This document shows, one piece after another, positions 35,347-43,683 of a stretch of DNA of 64,000 bases. The stretch spans positions 120,513-184,512 of the forward strand of contig NZ_FMVC01000010.1 of assembly GCF_900101855.1 (NCBI RefSeq), read 5' to 3'. This DNA comes from Flavobacterium anhuiense. Its GTDB lineage: Bacteria > Bacteroidota > Bacteroidia > Flavobacteriales > Flavobacteriaceae. Within the stretch, counting starts at the first letter, position 1. Every line of letters starts with the position of its first letter. The position numbers were made by a program, and so were the translations under genes. The notes below the pieces were generated by a model. The model ran no database searches, was not told where the DNA came from, and worked only from the letters and a program-made list of their open reading frames with translations.

Positions 35347-36081
35347 TTAAATATCCTTCAACATCGCTCTCGCTCTCTCCAAATCTTCAGCCGTATCAAT
35401 TCCAATTCCAACATGAGTGGTTTCAACCATTTTGATACGTTTTCCGAATTCTAAATAACGTAATTGCTCCAGCTTCTCAGAAGCTTCTAAAGATTTCATT
35501 GGAAGACTATAAAAGTCTAATAAAGCTTGTTTTCTAAAAGCATAAATTCCGATGTGCTGAAAATATCGTACTCCAACATTTTTCTCTCTCGGATACGGAA
35601 TTACAGAACGCGAAAAATACAAAGCAAACTGCGACTGATCAACCACGACTTTTACATTATTCGGATTGTTGATTTCGTCTTCATTTGTAATTTCACGCAT
35701 TAGCGAAGCCAAATCAACTTTTCTATCTGGATCATTTTTAAAGACAGCTAAAACTTGTGCCAAAGGTCCAGCTTCTGTAAAAGGCTCATCGCCTTGCACA
35801 TTTACTATAATATCAACATCGAGATCGGCAACAGCTTCCGCGATTCTATCACTTCCTGATTCATGTTCTTTGATGCTCTTAATGGCTTTTCCGCCATTAG
35901 ACACAATTTCATCAAAAATTAAATCAGAATCGGTTACTACAAAAACATCGTCGAATAGTTTTGTAGAAACAGCCGCTTCGTAGGTTCTTAAAATTACTGT
36001 TTTACCTCCAAGATCCTGCATTAATTTTGCTGGAAAACGTGTTGAAGCATATCTGGCTGGAATTACTGCTATTATTTTCAT
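35347..36081 (-). CDS. kdsB: 3-deoxy-manno-octulosonate cytidylyltransferase (CMP-Kdo synthetase)
   Basis: 244 aa, full length. The start at 36081 gives the family opening MKIIAVIPARYASTRFPAKL; an earlier in-frame start 30 bp upstream is not needed. The NTP-binding loop (PARYASTRFPAK), the NVQGDEPF motif near residue 95 and the GIYAFRKQALLDFYSLP segment are all present. It activates Kdo with CTP for lipopolysaccharide inner core assembly in the cytoplasm. It is convergent with the E1 gene and lies downstream of a methyltransferase on the same strand with a gap of about 155 bp. Confidence 0.93.
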   Translation of the reverse strand: MKIIAVIPARYASTRFPAKLMQDLGGKTVILRTYEAAVSTKLFDDVFVVTDSDLIFDEIVSNGGKAIKSIKEHESGSDRIAEAVADLDVDIIVNVQGDEPFTEAGPLAQVLAVFKNDPDRKVDLASLMREITNEDEINNPNNVKVVVDQSQFALYFSRSVIPYPREKNVGVRYFQHIGIYAFRKQALLDFYSLPMKSLEASEKLEQLRYLEFGKRIKMVETTHVGIGIDTAEDLERARAMLKDI

Positions 36082-36236
36082 TCTTCTATTTACTGAGTTT
36101 AAAAAACTCAAAATTTAGTAATTTAACTTTCACTAGTTTTAAGTGTTTGCAAATATGCAAAAATTACTTTTAAATTTTCTGTATTTCTATTTCTGTAAAA
36201 GATGAAAATCATGTTCAAGAATATTAAGACAAAAAA

Positions 36237-37046
36237 TTAAACCGAAACTGTAACACGAAGATAAGTTGCAGGAATTAATGTAGAATTGTCATTACTTTGG
36301 TTTTGACTATTAACTAATCCTTCAAGTTTAGCATACAAATCTGAAGTTTTCCCGTTTTGTTCAGCAGCTTCAAAAGCATTCATAGTTGGACCATAGTACG
36401 TTTTTAATCGATTTAGCCATTCCGAAGGTGGAAATGTGGCTTTAAATGTAAAGGTATCTTTCTCAAAAGAAATATTTTCTTTTGGAACACCTGCATTTGT
36501 GAATCTTTCGATTACGTTATCCTCAATACCCCAAAGCATTGGACTTACAAAACCCTCAGGAGGCGGAGGCGTAAATTCAGCACTAATTTTCAAGATTTGC
36601 GCAATCAACGTTGGATCTCCTGGTATCCAATTACCCATAATAATTTTACCTCCAGGCCGTGTGACACGAACCATTTCTTTGGCAACATCAAAAGGTTTTG
36701 GAGCAAACATTGCCCCAAAAATGCTCATCGTAACATCAAAAGATTGATTTTTCAATTCATTCAAATCAGTTGCATCACCTTCTTGAAATACAATATTATC
36801 CAATCCTTCTTTTTTTGCTCGAAGATTACCAGCTTCAACTAAATTTCTTGCTATATCAACACCTAAAACATTGGCTCCTAATTTTGCCGAAGGTATCGCG
36901 GTAGTACCATCGCCACAGCCGAGATCTAGAACGTTACTATTTTCTTTAATTCCAATTTTGGCAACCAATTCCGCACCACTCTCTCTCATAGATTCTGCAA
37001 CGCGAGTAAAATCGCCTTTTTCCCATAATGCTTTGTTTGGATTCAT
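36237..37046 (-). CDS. Class I SAM-dependent methyltransferase
   Basis: 269 aa. Motif I VLDLGCGDGTT (39-49) is complete, followed by motif II (VLGVDIARN), a motif III-like DVTMSIFGAMFAPKP, and GGKIIMGNWIPGD. This Rossmann-fold pattern is that of the UbiE/COQ5-like Methyltransf_11/25 group, which use S-adenosyl methionine. Its acceptor is unknown; the pattern with FTPPPPEG resembles small-molecule methyltransferases. No partner enzyme is adjacent. Monocistronic, with an AT-rich 331-bp region upstream separating it from the divergent PQQ-propeller gene. Confidence 0.88.
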   Translation of the reverse strand: MNPNKALWEKGDFTRVAESMRESGAELVAKIGIKENSNVLDLGCGDGTTAIPSAKLGANVLGVDIARNLVEAGNLRAKKEGLDNIVFQEGDATDLNELKNQSFDVTMSIFGAMFAPKPFDVAKEMVRVTRPGGKIIMGNWIPGDPTLIAQILKISAEFTPPPPEGFVSPMLWGIEDNVIERFTNAGVPKENISFEKDTFTFKATFPPSEWLNRLKTYYGPTMNAFEAAEQNGKTSDLYAKLEGLVNSQNQSNDNSTLIPATYLRVTVSV

Positions 37047-37377
37047 CTTAATTTTATCAGTGATTATAGTGCTGATGCCGCACTCTTACTTCATTTGTAA
37101 ATATCTTCTGTTATTTTTTAAATTATCACCAGTTAATCACAAAAAGGCATTTAAAAAACTAATTAAAAAGAAGATAAAAACAAAATAATCAACTGACAAA
37201 CAATTACTTACACAAAAATAAACAAATTAAATGGAAAACAACTGGAAAACTTTGAAGCCTTCTTTCGCTATTTCCATCTAAAAACAGATATACTTTTTAC
37301 AAAACACTTTCCAAAATATATTTATAACATATTTCTTAAAGCGTTGCATTTTAATCTCTTATAATATTTTTATTTTT
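37047..37377. other. Divergent intergenic region, 331 bp, nothing else seen
   Basis: Very AT-rich sequence between the methyltransferase (minus) and the propeller protein (plus); it should carry both promoters, but I find no exact TAnnTTTG near either start. No gene or repeat is supported. Confidence 0.5.
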
Positions 37378-38727
37378 ATGAGAAAAAACATGAAAAGAAA
37401 CTTTACTTTACTTCTGCTCTATTTCTTTTTAATTCTAAGTTTAAATGGTTTCTCACAAACTGGCAAGTCAAATCTCTTAAATCCATTTTCTAATCGCATT
37501 TTTTCAGGAAAAGGATATCAGCCTTTACAAGATTTAAAATGGAAATTTAAAACTGAGGGTAAAATCTTTTCATCTCCAATCGTTCAAAACGGAATCGTTT
37601 ATATTGGCAGTGAAGATGGTAATTTCTATGCAATCGATGAAAAATCGGGAAAACAGAAATGGAAATTTAAAACCAATGGAGCCCTTCACAGTTCTGCAAG
37701 CCTTTACAATGATATTGTTTATTTCGGAAGTTTTGATGGCCATTATTATGCTGTAAATGCTAAAACAGGAAAAGAAATTTGGCGTTTTACAACCAAAGGC
37801 GAACATTGGTATAGTGAAGTTGGAATGTGGGGCATGAAACCAAGCGATTTGCTTATGGCCGATTTATGGGATTTTTATCTTTCTACTCCAGTTATTTACT
37901 TAGATAATAAATCGGCATTGGCGATTTTTGGCAGCAGTGATGGAAACCTATATGCCGTTGATGCTAAAAATGGAACTCTAAAATGGAATTTCCAAACCAA
38001 GGCCGCTATACACAGCTCTCCTATTTTAGACAAAAGTACCTTATATTTTGGTGGATGGGATGGCGTTTTTTATGCTTTGGATTGCAAAACGGGAAAAGAA
38101 AAATGGAAGTTTTATACCGAAATAAAAACAGGTTTTACCGGAATTCAAGCTTCTGCAGCTGTATCTAACGGTATCGTATATTTTGGCGCAAGAGATCCGT
38201 ATTTCTTTGCGCTTGATACTGAAACAGGAAAATTAATCTGGAAATACAATGCTGAAAATTCTTGGATTTTGAGTTCGGCTGTTATTAAAGATAATACGGT
38301 TTATGTTGGAACTTCAGACACTTATGCTTTATTGGCATTGGATGCAAAAACTGGAAAAGAAAAATACCGATTTAAAGGAAACGGATATGTTTATTCTTCA
38401 CCTGCTATTGCTGGAAATACAATTTATTTTGGAGATTTTTCGGGGAATTTCTTCAGTCTGAATTTACTTTCTAAAAAAGAATTACAAGTTACTCCAACCG
38501 AAAATAGAGACAAGTACGCTAAAACAATTTTAAACAATAATCTTTTAGATTTTACCCACGCGGCGAAGGCAACCGATTTGTCTATTTATGCAGAGAATCA
38601 CAGAGTAATGAATGAATTTTATAGATTGGGACCTATTGTTTCTTCACCATTTATTATCAATAATGTTATTTTTTATGGAAGCTCAGATGGTTATTTGTAT
38701 GCTTATAATTTGAGAAAGGAAAAATAA
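37378..38727 (+). CDS. Exported PQQ-binding-like beta-propeller repeat protein
   Basis: 449 aa. A signal peptide lies at residues 1 to about 27 (ending NGFSQ); an in-frame ATG 12 bp downstream would serve as well. The mature protein has about seven blade repeats of the type VYIGSEDGNFYAIDEKSGKQ followed by KWKFKT, with the tryptophan-docking pattern W(K/R)F near each blade end. The fold is of the PQQ/BamB group; no PQQ-contacting catalytic residues are recognisable, so it is better called a propeller scaffold than a quinoprotein dehydrogenase. It is likely periplasmic or surface-exposed, with no neighbour that reveals a partner. Confidence 0.85.
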   Translation: MRKNMKRNFTLLLLYFFLILSLNGFSQTGKSNLLNPFSNRIFSGKGYQPLQDLKWKFKTEGKIFSSPIVQNGIVYIGSEDGNFYAIDEKSGKQKWKFKTNGALHSSASLYNDIVYFGSFDGHYYAVNAKTGKEIWRFTTKGEHWYSEVGMWGMKPSDLLMADLWDFYLSTPVIYLDNKSALAIFGSSDGNLYAVDAKNGTLKWNFQTKAAIHSSPILDKSTLYFGGWDGVFYALDCKTGKEKWKFYTEIKTGFTGIQASAAVSNGIVYFGARDPYFFALDTETGKLIWKYNAENSWILSSAVIKDNTVYVGTSDTYALLALDAKTGKEKYRFKGNGYVYSSPAIAGNTIYFGDFSGNFFSLNLLSKKELQVTPTENRDKYAKTILNNNLLDFTHAAKATDLSIYAENHRVMNEFYRLGPIVSSPFIINNVIFYGSSDGYLYAYNLRKEK

Positions 38728-38746
38728 TTTCCTTTCTCAAATTATA
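38704..38746 (+). terminator. Intrinsic terminator of the propeller gene
   Basis: A perfect 19-bp inverted repeat (TATAATTTGAGAAAGGAAA / TTTCCTTTCTCAAATTATA) overlaps the stop codon at 38725-38727. Confidence 0.75.
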
Positions 38747-38758
38747 ATTATCCTGATC

Positions 38759-39322
38759 TTACTTAATTATTCTTATCAGATTTGGATATAGATTGATGCT
38801 CATTTTTTTGCTTGTTTTAATTGCAAAAAATATTGGCAAAACTATATTCAAAATATAAAATGCTATAAAAATATATAAAAGCATAAAAGATTGACCGTAA
38901 TGCATAATTTTTGAAACAGCAAAAACTGTTATTACAATAAAAGTAAAAATCGACCAAACTATTTGATAGTTGAGCAGATTTGCTCCAATTTCTTTTAGTC
39001 CGATAATTTTATCTTTTTTCGCAATCCATAAAATAAGAGGCAAAATAATATTTCCGACAGGAATTGCGAGAAATACTAATACTGAAAGATGAAAAACAAT
39101 CAAATAGCTTTTGTCTTCATGCTTTCCATAATCTAAAACATCTTCAGTATTTATATCTAAAACTTCACAAATCAGATTCAAGGTTTTCCCACGTGGTTCA
39201 TTTTCGTCATTTTCAATGCGCTGAATCGTTCTTAAATTTACTTTTGAAGTTTCGGCTAATTCTTCTTGAGAAAGACCTTTTTTCTTTCTTATTTCTTTTA
39301 TCTTTTTTCCAATTTCGTTCAT
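38759..39322 (-). CDS. XRE-family regulator fused to a DUF4870-like membrane domain
   Basis: 187 aa from the ATG at 39322. Residues about 1-58 are an XRE helix-turn-helix (IGKKIKEIRKKKGLSQEELA, then VNLRTIQRIENDE). Residues about 70-180 hold three or four membrane helices in the DUF4870 arrangement (FHLSVLVFLAIPVGNIILP, then LILWIAKKDK, then NLLNYQIVWSIF). A DNA-binding domain tethered to the membrane suggests that binding or release depends on a membrane signal; this is inference. It stands alone, convergent with the propeller gene. Confidence 0.85.
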   Translation of the reverse strand: MNEIGKKIKEIRKKKGLSQEELAETSKVNLRTIQRIENDENEPRGKTLNLICEVLDINTEDVLDYGKHEDKSYLIVFHLSVLVFLAIPVGNIILPLILWIAKKDKIIGLKEIGANLLNYQIVWSIFTFIVITVFAVSKIMHYGQSFMLLYIFIAFYILNIVLPIFFAIKTSKKMSINLYPNLIRIIK

Positions 39323-39459
39323 AATCAATTTTGATTTATTATTTCGACAAAACTACTTTTGAAAAGTTGATTTTGATAACGGTTTGTTTGCGACATTTTA
39401 ACGACATTCTTGTCAAAATACTGATTTTCTTGATTATAAAAATTATTACGTAAAGTTGA

Positions 39460-40290
39460 TTACATAATTTTTACCGAAGTCATACTTAAAGAACCCGCTA
39501 ATAATTTATCATTAAAAAGCTCAACTTCATCCGTTTTATCTTTTAAACCTAAAGTATACAACAACGGAAGATAATGTTCTGGTGTTGGAACTGCCAATTG
39601 AACGGCTTTATTTAATTTTTCGAAATCTATTAAAGGTTGGAAATTTCCATCTAGCAAATAGTTATTTACGGTTTGACGCGCTTCAATTGCCCAATCATAA
39701 CCGTAATTGTCTTTATCAAAATTTCTAAAATCGACCATTCTAAGATTATGGACAATATTACCGCTTCCGATAATTAAAACGCCTTTGTAACGAAGTGATT
39801 GCAGTTTTTGAGCCAATTCAAAATGATATTGTCCCGATTTGGTATAATCGATGCTCAACTGAATTACAGGAACATCTGCATTTGGATATAAATGTTTAAT
39901 CACGCTCCAAGCGCCGTGATCTAATCCCCAATGTTCATCTAATTCGACCATTACGGGATCTAAGATCTTTTGCGTTTCAACTGCCAATTCCGGACTTCCT
40001 TTTGCTGGATACTGAACATCAAAAAGTGCTTGCGGAAAACCTCCAAAATCATGAATGGTTCTTGGCATTTCCATTGCCGTTACTTTTGTTCCTTTTGTAA
40101 ACCAATGCGCCGAAACGCATAAAATAGCGTTGGGTTGTGGCAGTGTTTTAGCCAAATTACGAAACCCAGTCACAAACTGATTTTCTTCAATAGCATTCAT
40201 TGGGCTGCCGTGCCCTAAAAATAGAACCGGCATTTTATCTGTATTCGAAAACGCCGACGAAATCGAATGTAAGTCGTTTAGTGTTGTCAT
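39460..40290 (-). CDS. DODA-type extradiol dioxygenase (YgiD-like, 4,5-DOPA dioxygenase family)
   Basis: 276 aa from the ATG at 40290. Metal-ligand histidines of the class III fold are visible at His27 (FLGHGSPM), His62 (SAHWFTKG) and His181 (GSGNIVHN), plus GLDHGAW with His125. The length fits YgiD/DODA. Family members open catechol rings with non-haem iron or zinc; the natural substrate of bacterial YgiD is uncertain, so the DOPA name is by homology. It is cytosolic, with no cofactor-related neighbour. An 18-nt palindrome follows the upstream gene between 40322 and 40392. Confidence 0.88.
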   Translation of the reverse strand: MTTLNDLHSISSAFSNTDKMPVLFLGHGSPMNAIEENQFVTGFRNLAKTLPQPNAILCVSAHWFTKGTKVTAMEMPRTIHDFGGFPQALFDVQYPAKGSPELAVETQKILDPVMVELDEHWGLDHGAWSVIKHLYPNADVPVIQLSIDYTKSGQYHFELAQKLQSLRYKGVLIIGSGNIVHNLRMVDFRNFDKDNYGYDWAIEARQTVNNYLLDGNFQPLIDFEKLNKAVQLAVPTPEHYLPLLYTLGLKDKTDEVELFNDKLLAGSLSMTSVKIM

Positions 40291-40321
40291 TTTTGCATAT
40301 TTAAAACAGTTAAAATTTTCC

Positions 40322-40392
40322 GCCACGAATTCACGAATTTTATTTTTTAAAATCTATACGCAAAGTATTGGATTAATTCGTGAATTCGTGGC
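40322..40392. repeat. Perfect 18-nt inverted repeat between two genes
   Basis: Arms GCCACGAATTCACGAATT (40322-40339) and AATTCGTGAATTCGTGGC (40375-40392) are exact reverse complements with a 35-nt loop. It lies downstream of the helicase gene (stop 40404) and upstream of the dioxygenase start (40290). Confidence 0.85.
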
Positions 40393-40403
40393 TATCAAAA
40401 AAA

Positions 40404-41813
40404 CTATTCCTCAAAGCTCTCGTCTTTAAATCCTATCAAATATAGCTTATTTTTGGCACGTGTCATAGCAGTGTAAAGCCATCTAATGTAATCAGTATCA
40501 ATTCCGTTTGGTAAAAATGGCTGTTCGATAAAAACAGTATTCCATTGTCCACCTTGCGATTTATGACAGGTTATTGCGTATGAAAATTTAACTTGAAGTC
40601 CGTTGAAATATTCGTTTTCTTTTACCTTTTGAAATCTCTTGTATTTGGTTGGCTCGTCTTCATAATCTTTCATCACTTCTTCGTATAGACGATTTGATTC
40701 TTCATACGTAAAAGAAGGCGATTCGCTGGTTAAAGTATCTAGAATTAAAACCGTTTCAAAAGGCTTTTGTTCTGGATAATCGACCATTCTGATTTTTACT
40801 TTCGCAAACTTAAATCCATATAATTCTTTAATTCCGAAAAGTTCTAAGACTTCAATAATATCTCCGTTGGCAATAAATCCAGCTTCGTCAGTTTCTTTCA
40901 GCCAGAAATAATTATTCTTAACTACCATTAAGAAATCACCAACCGAAAGTTCGCTTTCTTTAAATAAAATACGACTTCTGATTTGCTCGTTGTACTGATT
41001 TGCTCTTTTATTAGAACGAACAATAAAAGCAGTATCTTCAATACTATAATTGCTGTATGCCGAATTTATCGCATCTTGAATGTCATAACCATCCGTCAAG
41101 CGAACAATGTCTTTAAATTTCTTTACATTAAATCGAAATTCGGTAATGAAGCTCTCTTTAAGCAGTTCTCGCAGTTCTGTCGCATTATATAGAATCCCAG
41201 AACTTTCTTCCTGACGCATTACTTCATCCAATTCGATATGATCAATTTCCTTACTGTAATGAAAACCCAAAGTATCAATATCCAAAGCTGGACTAACATC
41301 CAAATTTACTGGCGGAAGCTGCGCCGTATCTCCCAAAAGTATCATTTTACAGTTTTGTCCTGAATACACATAATTGATCAAATCGTCTAAAAGTGAACCG
41401 CTGTCTAAAGTACTGTCTGAAATCATCGAGGCCTCATCGACGATAAAAATGGTGTTTTTATGTTTGTTGACTTGTTTGGTAAATGCTACTCCACCTCCAG
41501 AAGATTTCTTCGGAAAATATATTTTTTTATGAATCGTAAAAGCTGGATTATTAGAATAATTGGCAATTACTTTTGCCGCGCGTCCAGTTGGCGCCAATAA
41601 AACGTACTTTTTATTGATATCGCCTAAATTATTGACAATAGTAGAAATAACGGTTGTTTTTCCAGTTCCGGCATATCCTTTCAAAACAAAAATGGTGTCG
41701 TTTTGAGGTTCAGTCAGGAAGATTGCAATTTTCTGAAAAAAAATATCCTGCTTATAGGTTGGAGGAAAAGGAAATCGTTTTTGTAAAATACCGTAAAACT
41801 GTGCAGAATTCAT
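40404..41813 (-). CDS. AAA-type/RecD-like DNA helicase
   Basis: 469 aa from the ATG at 41813. Superfamily 1B motifs are present: Walker A GYAGTGKT (46-53), Walker B/DEAS (126-129), GDTAQLPPV and the late ITCHKSQGGQW and YTAMTRAKNKLYLIG. These define the RecD2/Dda-type UvrD_C_2 helicases that unwind DNA 5' to 3'. It lacks the N-terminal extension of RecD2 (usually about 700 aa), so it is a short form common in Bacteroidota. It is probably monocistronic, and divergent from the DUF3822 gene. Confidence 0.9.
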   Translation of the reverse strand: MNSAQFYGILQKRFPFPPTYKQDIFFQKIAIFLTEPQNDTIFVLKGYAGTGKTTVISTIVNNLGDINKKYVLLAPTGRAAKVIANYSNNPAFTIHKKIYFPKKSSGGGVAFTKQVNKHKNTIFIVDEASMISDSTLDSGSLLDDLINYVYSGQNCKMILLGDTAQLPPVNLDVSPALDIDTLGFHYSKEIDHIELDEVMRQEESSGILYNATELRELLKESFITEFRFNVKKFKDIVRLTDGYDIQDAINSAYSNYSIEDTAFIVRSNKRANQYNEQIRSRILFKESELSVGDFLMVVKNNYFWLKETDEAGFIANGDIIEVLELFGIKELYGFKFAKVKIRMVDYPEQKPFETVLILDTLTSESPSFTYEESNRLYEEVMKDYEDEPTKYKRFQKVKENEYFNGLQVKFSYAITCHKSQGGQWNTVFIEQPFLPNGIDTDYIRWLYTAMTRAKNKLYLIGFKDESFEE

Positions 41814-42047
41814 AAAATAAAATTGAAATACAAAGGTCGTTTTTTTTAATGGCAATGACAAAAATCAATTTCAATGACAAAATCAAGTTTAATATGAAAA
41901 TTAAAAACAATCTCAAACTTAAATTTTAATCACATACTTAAATAACTGATAATAAACAAAATGATAACATTCTGGTAACTTTTTTGCAATATTAAATTTT
42001 GAAATTGCATGTTGATTAAGTCTTTTTCATTGATATTGAAATTGACA

Positions 42048-42074
42048 TTGTTATTTTTTTTATTTGTAAGTTTG
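42048..42074 (+). promoter_or_regulatory. Candidate promoter of the DUF3822-rsmD operon
   Basis: TTG (42048-42050), 16-bp spacer, TAAGTTTG (42067-42074), lying 55 bp before the ATG at 42129. This supports that start over the hydrophobic upstream extension. Confidence 0.5.
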
Positions 42075-42128
42075 TGGTCGCTTAAATTCTTTCTTGATTT
42101 AAAACAGGTAACGAATTGTAAATCAACT

Positions 42129-42950
42129 ATGTCATTACAAAATACTAACATTACTTCAAAAAATTACAGAAAACTTTCAATTCAGGTTTCCCTGACTGGA
42201 TTTTCATATTGCTGTTTTGATACTTTAAACAATGTCATTACTTCTTTCAAAGAAATAAAGTTTGACACCACTAGCAAAACAAGCCGAATTGAAGATTTAT
42301 TCAGCAATGCTTTTAAGGTTAATCCTGAATTAAAAGAAACTTACGACGAAGTAATGGTTATCCATAATAACAATCTTTCTACGTTTGTTCCAACTGCTTT
42401 ATTTGATGAGAATTATTTAGGAAGTTACCTTCAATACACTACAAAAGTATTTGAAACAGATCACTTTACTTTTGATCAAATTCCTAATTATCAAATGAAT
42501 TCTGTTTATATTCCGTATGTGAATATCAACAATTTCCTGATTGACAATGTAGGATCTTTTGATTCTAAACACGCTAATACCATTTTGGTCGAAAAAATTC
42601 TGGACAACTCACGAAACAATGACGACAAGAAAATGATTGTGAATTTCAATCCTGGTAATTTTGAAATTATCGTGGTGCAGAATCAAAAACTTTTATTGTT
42701 TAATACATTCGAATACAATACTCCAGAAGATTTTATCTACTACATTTTATTTACGGCTGAGCAAATGAGCATGAATCCTGAAAGTTTCAAATTAGAATTA
42801 TTGGGAACCATTTCAGAAAACGATCCATTTTATGCTATAGCTTATAAATACGTGCGCCATATTTCTTTTATGGATGTCTCAAACCTAAAAGAAAGAAACA
42901 GCTTTACAACCGCTCAAAATCAAAAACATTATATCTTATTTCAATCATGA
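42129..42950 (+). CDS. DUF3822 family protein
   Basis: 273 aa from the ATG at 42129 (MSLQNTNITSKNYRKLSIQV). An in-frame ATG 120 bp upstream would add a hydrophobic extension that the family lacks and that lies upstream of the promoter motif. DUF3822 proteins are actin/type IV pilus-assembly PilM-like in fold but of unknown function; conserved stretches here are LDNSRNNDDKKMIVNFNPGN and the LLLFNTFEYNTPEDFIYYIL strand. Its stop overlaps the rsmD ATG by 4 bp (ATGA), so the two are translationally coupled. Confidence 0.85.
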   Translation: MSLQNTNITSKNYRKLSIQVSLTGFSYCCFDTLNNVITSFKEIKFDTTSKTSRIEDLFSNAFKVNPELKETYDEVMVIHNNNLSTFVPTALFDENYLGSYLQYTTKVFETDHFTFDQIPNYQMNSVYIPYVNINNFLIDNVGSFDSKHANTILVEKILDNSRNNDDKKMIVNFNPGNFEIIVVQNQKLLLFNTFEYNTPEDFIYYILFTAEQMSMNPESFKLELLGTISENDPFYAIAYKYVRHISFMDVSNLKERNSFTTAQNQKHYILFQS

Positions 42951-43552
42951 GAATCATTTCAGGAAAATATAAAGGACGCAGAATTTTTCCGCCAAAAAAT
43001 CTACCTGTGAGACCAACGACTGATATGAGTAAAGAAGCATTGTTTAATGTTTTGAATAATCATTTTCATTTTGACAGCTTGAAGGTTCTGGATCTTTTTT
43101 CAGGAACGGGAAATATCAGCTATGAATTTGCTTCACGCGGAAGCGCACCAATCACCTCTGTTGATGGCGATTTCGGATGCGTAAAATTCATCAAGCAAGT
43201 TTCATCAGAATATGATTTTGATATTGCTGCAACCAAAAGTGATGTTTTTAAATTTTTAGAAAATTGCAAAACCACATACGATATTATCTTCGCAGACCCG
43301 CCTTACGGATTGGATCAGGCGACTTTTGAGAAAATTGTTTTGACTGTTTTTGAAAGGGATTTATTGGAAGATGATGGAATGATGATTATCGAGCATTCAA
43401 AATATACCAAATTGGATCATATGAGTAATTTTTCGTTTCAGAAAAGCTACGGCGGTTCTTATTTTAGTTTTTTCGAACTAAATTCAACCGATGATGACGA
43501 AGAATTACCGCATGATGATTCTAAAAAAGAATCTGAAGAAGATGAAGGATAA
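42947..43552 (+). CDS. rsmD: 16S rRNA (guanine966-N2)-methyltransferase RsmD
   Basis: 201 aa. The SAM motif DLFSGTGNISYEFASRG (about 49-65) and the catalytic ADPPYGLD (116-123) are complete; PTTDMSKEALFNVL (23-36) is the RsmD opening. The enzyme methylates G966 of 16S rRNA in the small subunit. An unusual acidic tail (last 25 residues, DDDEELPHDDSKK then ESEEDEG) extends beyond the core fold. It is translationally coupled to the DUF3822 gene. An AATTCCAA-type repeat follows the stop. Confidence 0.93.
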   Translation: MRIISGKYKGRRIFPPKNLPVRPTTDMSKEALFNVLNNHFHFDSLKVLDLFSGTGNISYEFASRGSAPITSVDGDFGCVKFIKQVSSEYDFDIAATKSDVFKFLENCKTTYDIIFADPPYGLDQATFEKIVLTVFERDLLEDDGMMIIEHSKYTKLDHMSNFSFQKSYGGSYFSFFELNSTDDDEELPHDDSKKESEEDEG

Positions 43553-43589
43553 ATTAAAAAAATCCCATTTTTTTAATTCGAAATATCAA

Positions 43590-43680
43590 CTTTTAAAATT
43601 AAAAATCTCAAATTCCAAATTCCAATTTTCTCCCTGATGTCGAGATTGGAATTTGGAATTTTTATTTTTTGGAATTTCAA
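43590..43680. repeat. AATTCCAA-type intergenic repeat
   Basis: TCAAATTCCAAATTCCAA is followed by GGAATTTGGAATTTT on the same strand, making an inverted repeat between two convergent genes (rsmD and the TonB receptor). It is related to blocks at 13.9-14.3 and 50.4 kb. Confidence 0.7.
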
Positions 43681-43683
43681 ACC

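Noticed and set aside
42009..42128. Upstream extension of the DUF3822 gene (hydrophobic N-terminus)
   Set aside because: It lies over a good promoter motif and the family lacks it; the ATG at 42129 is preferred.
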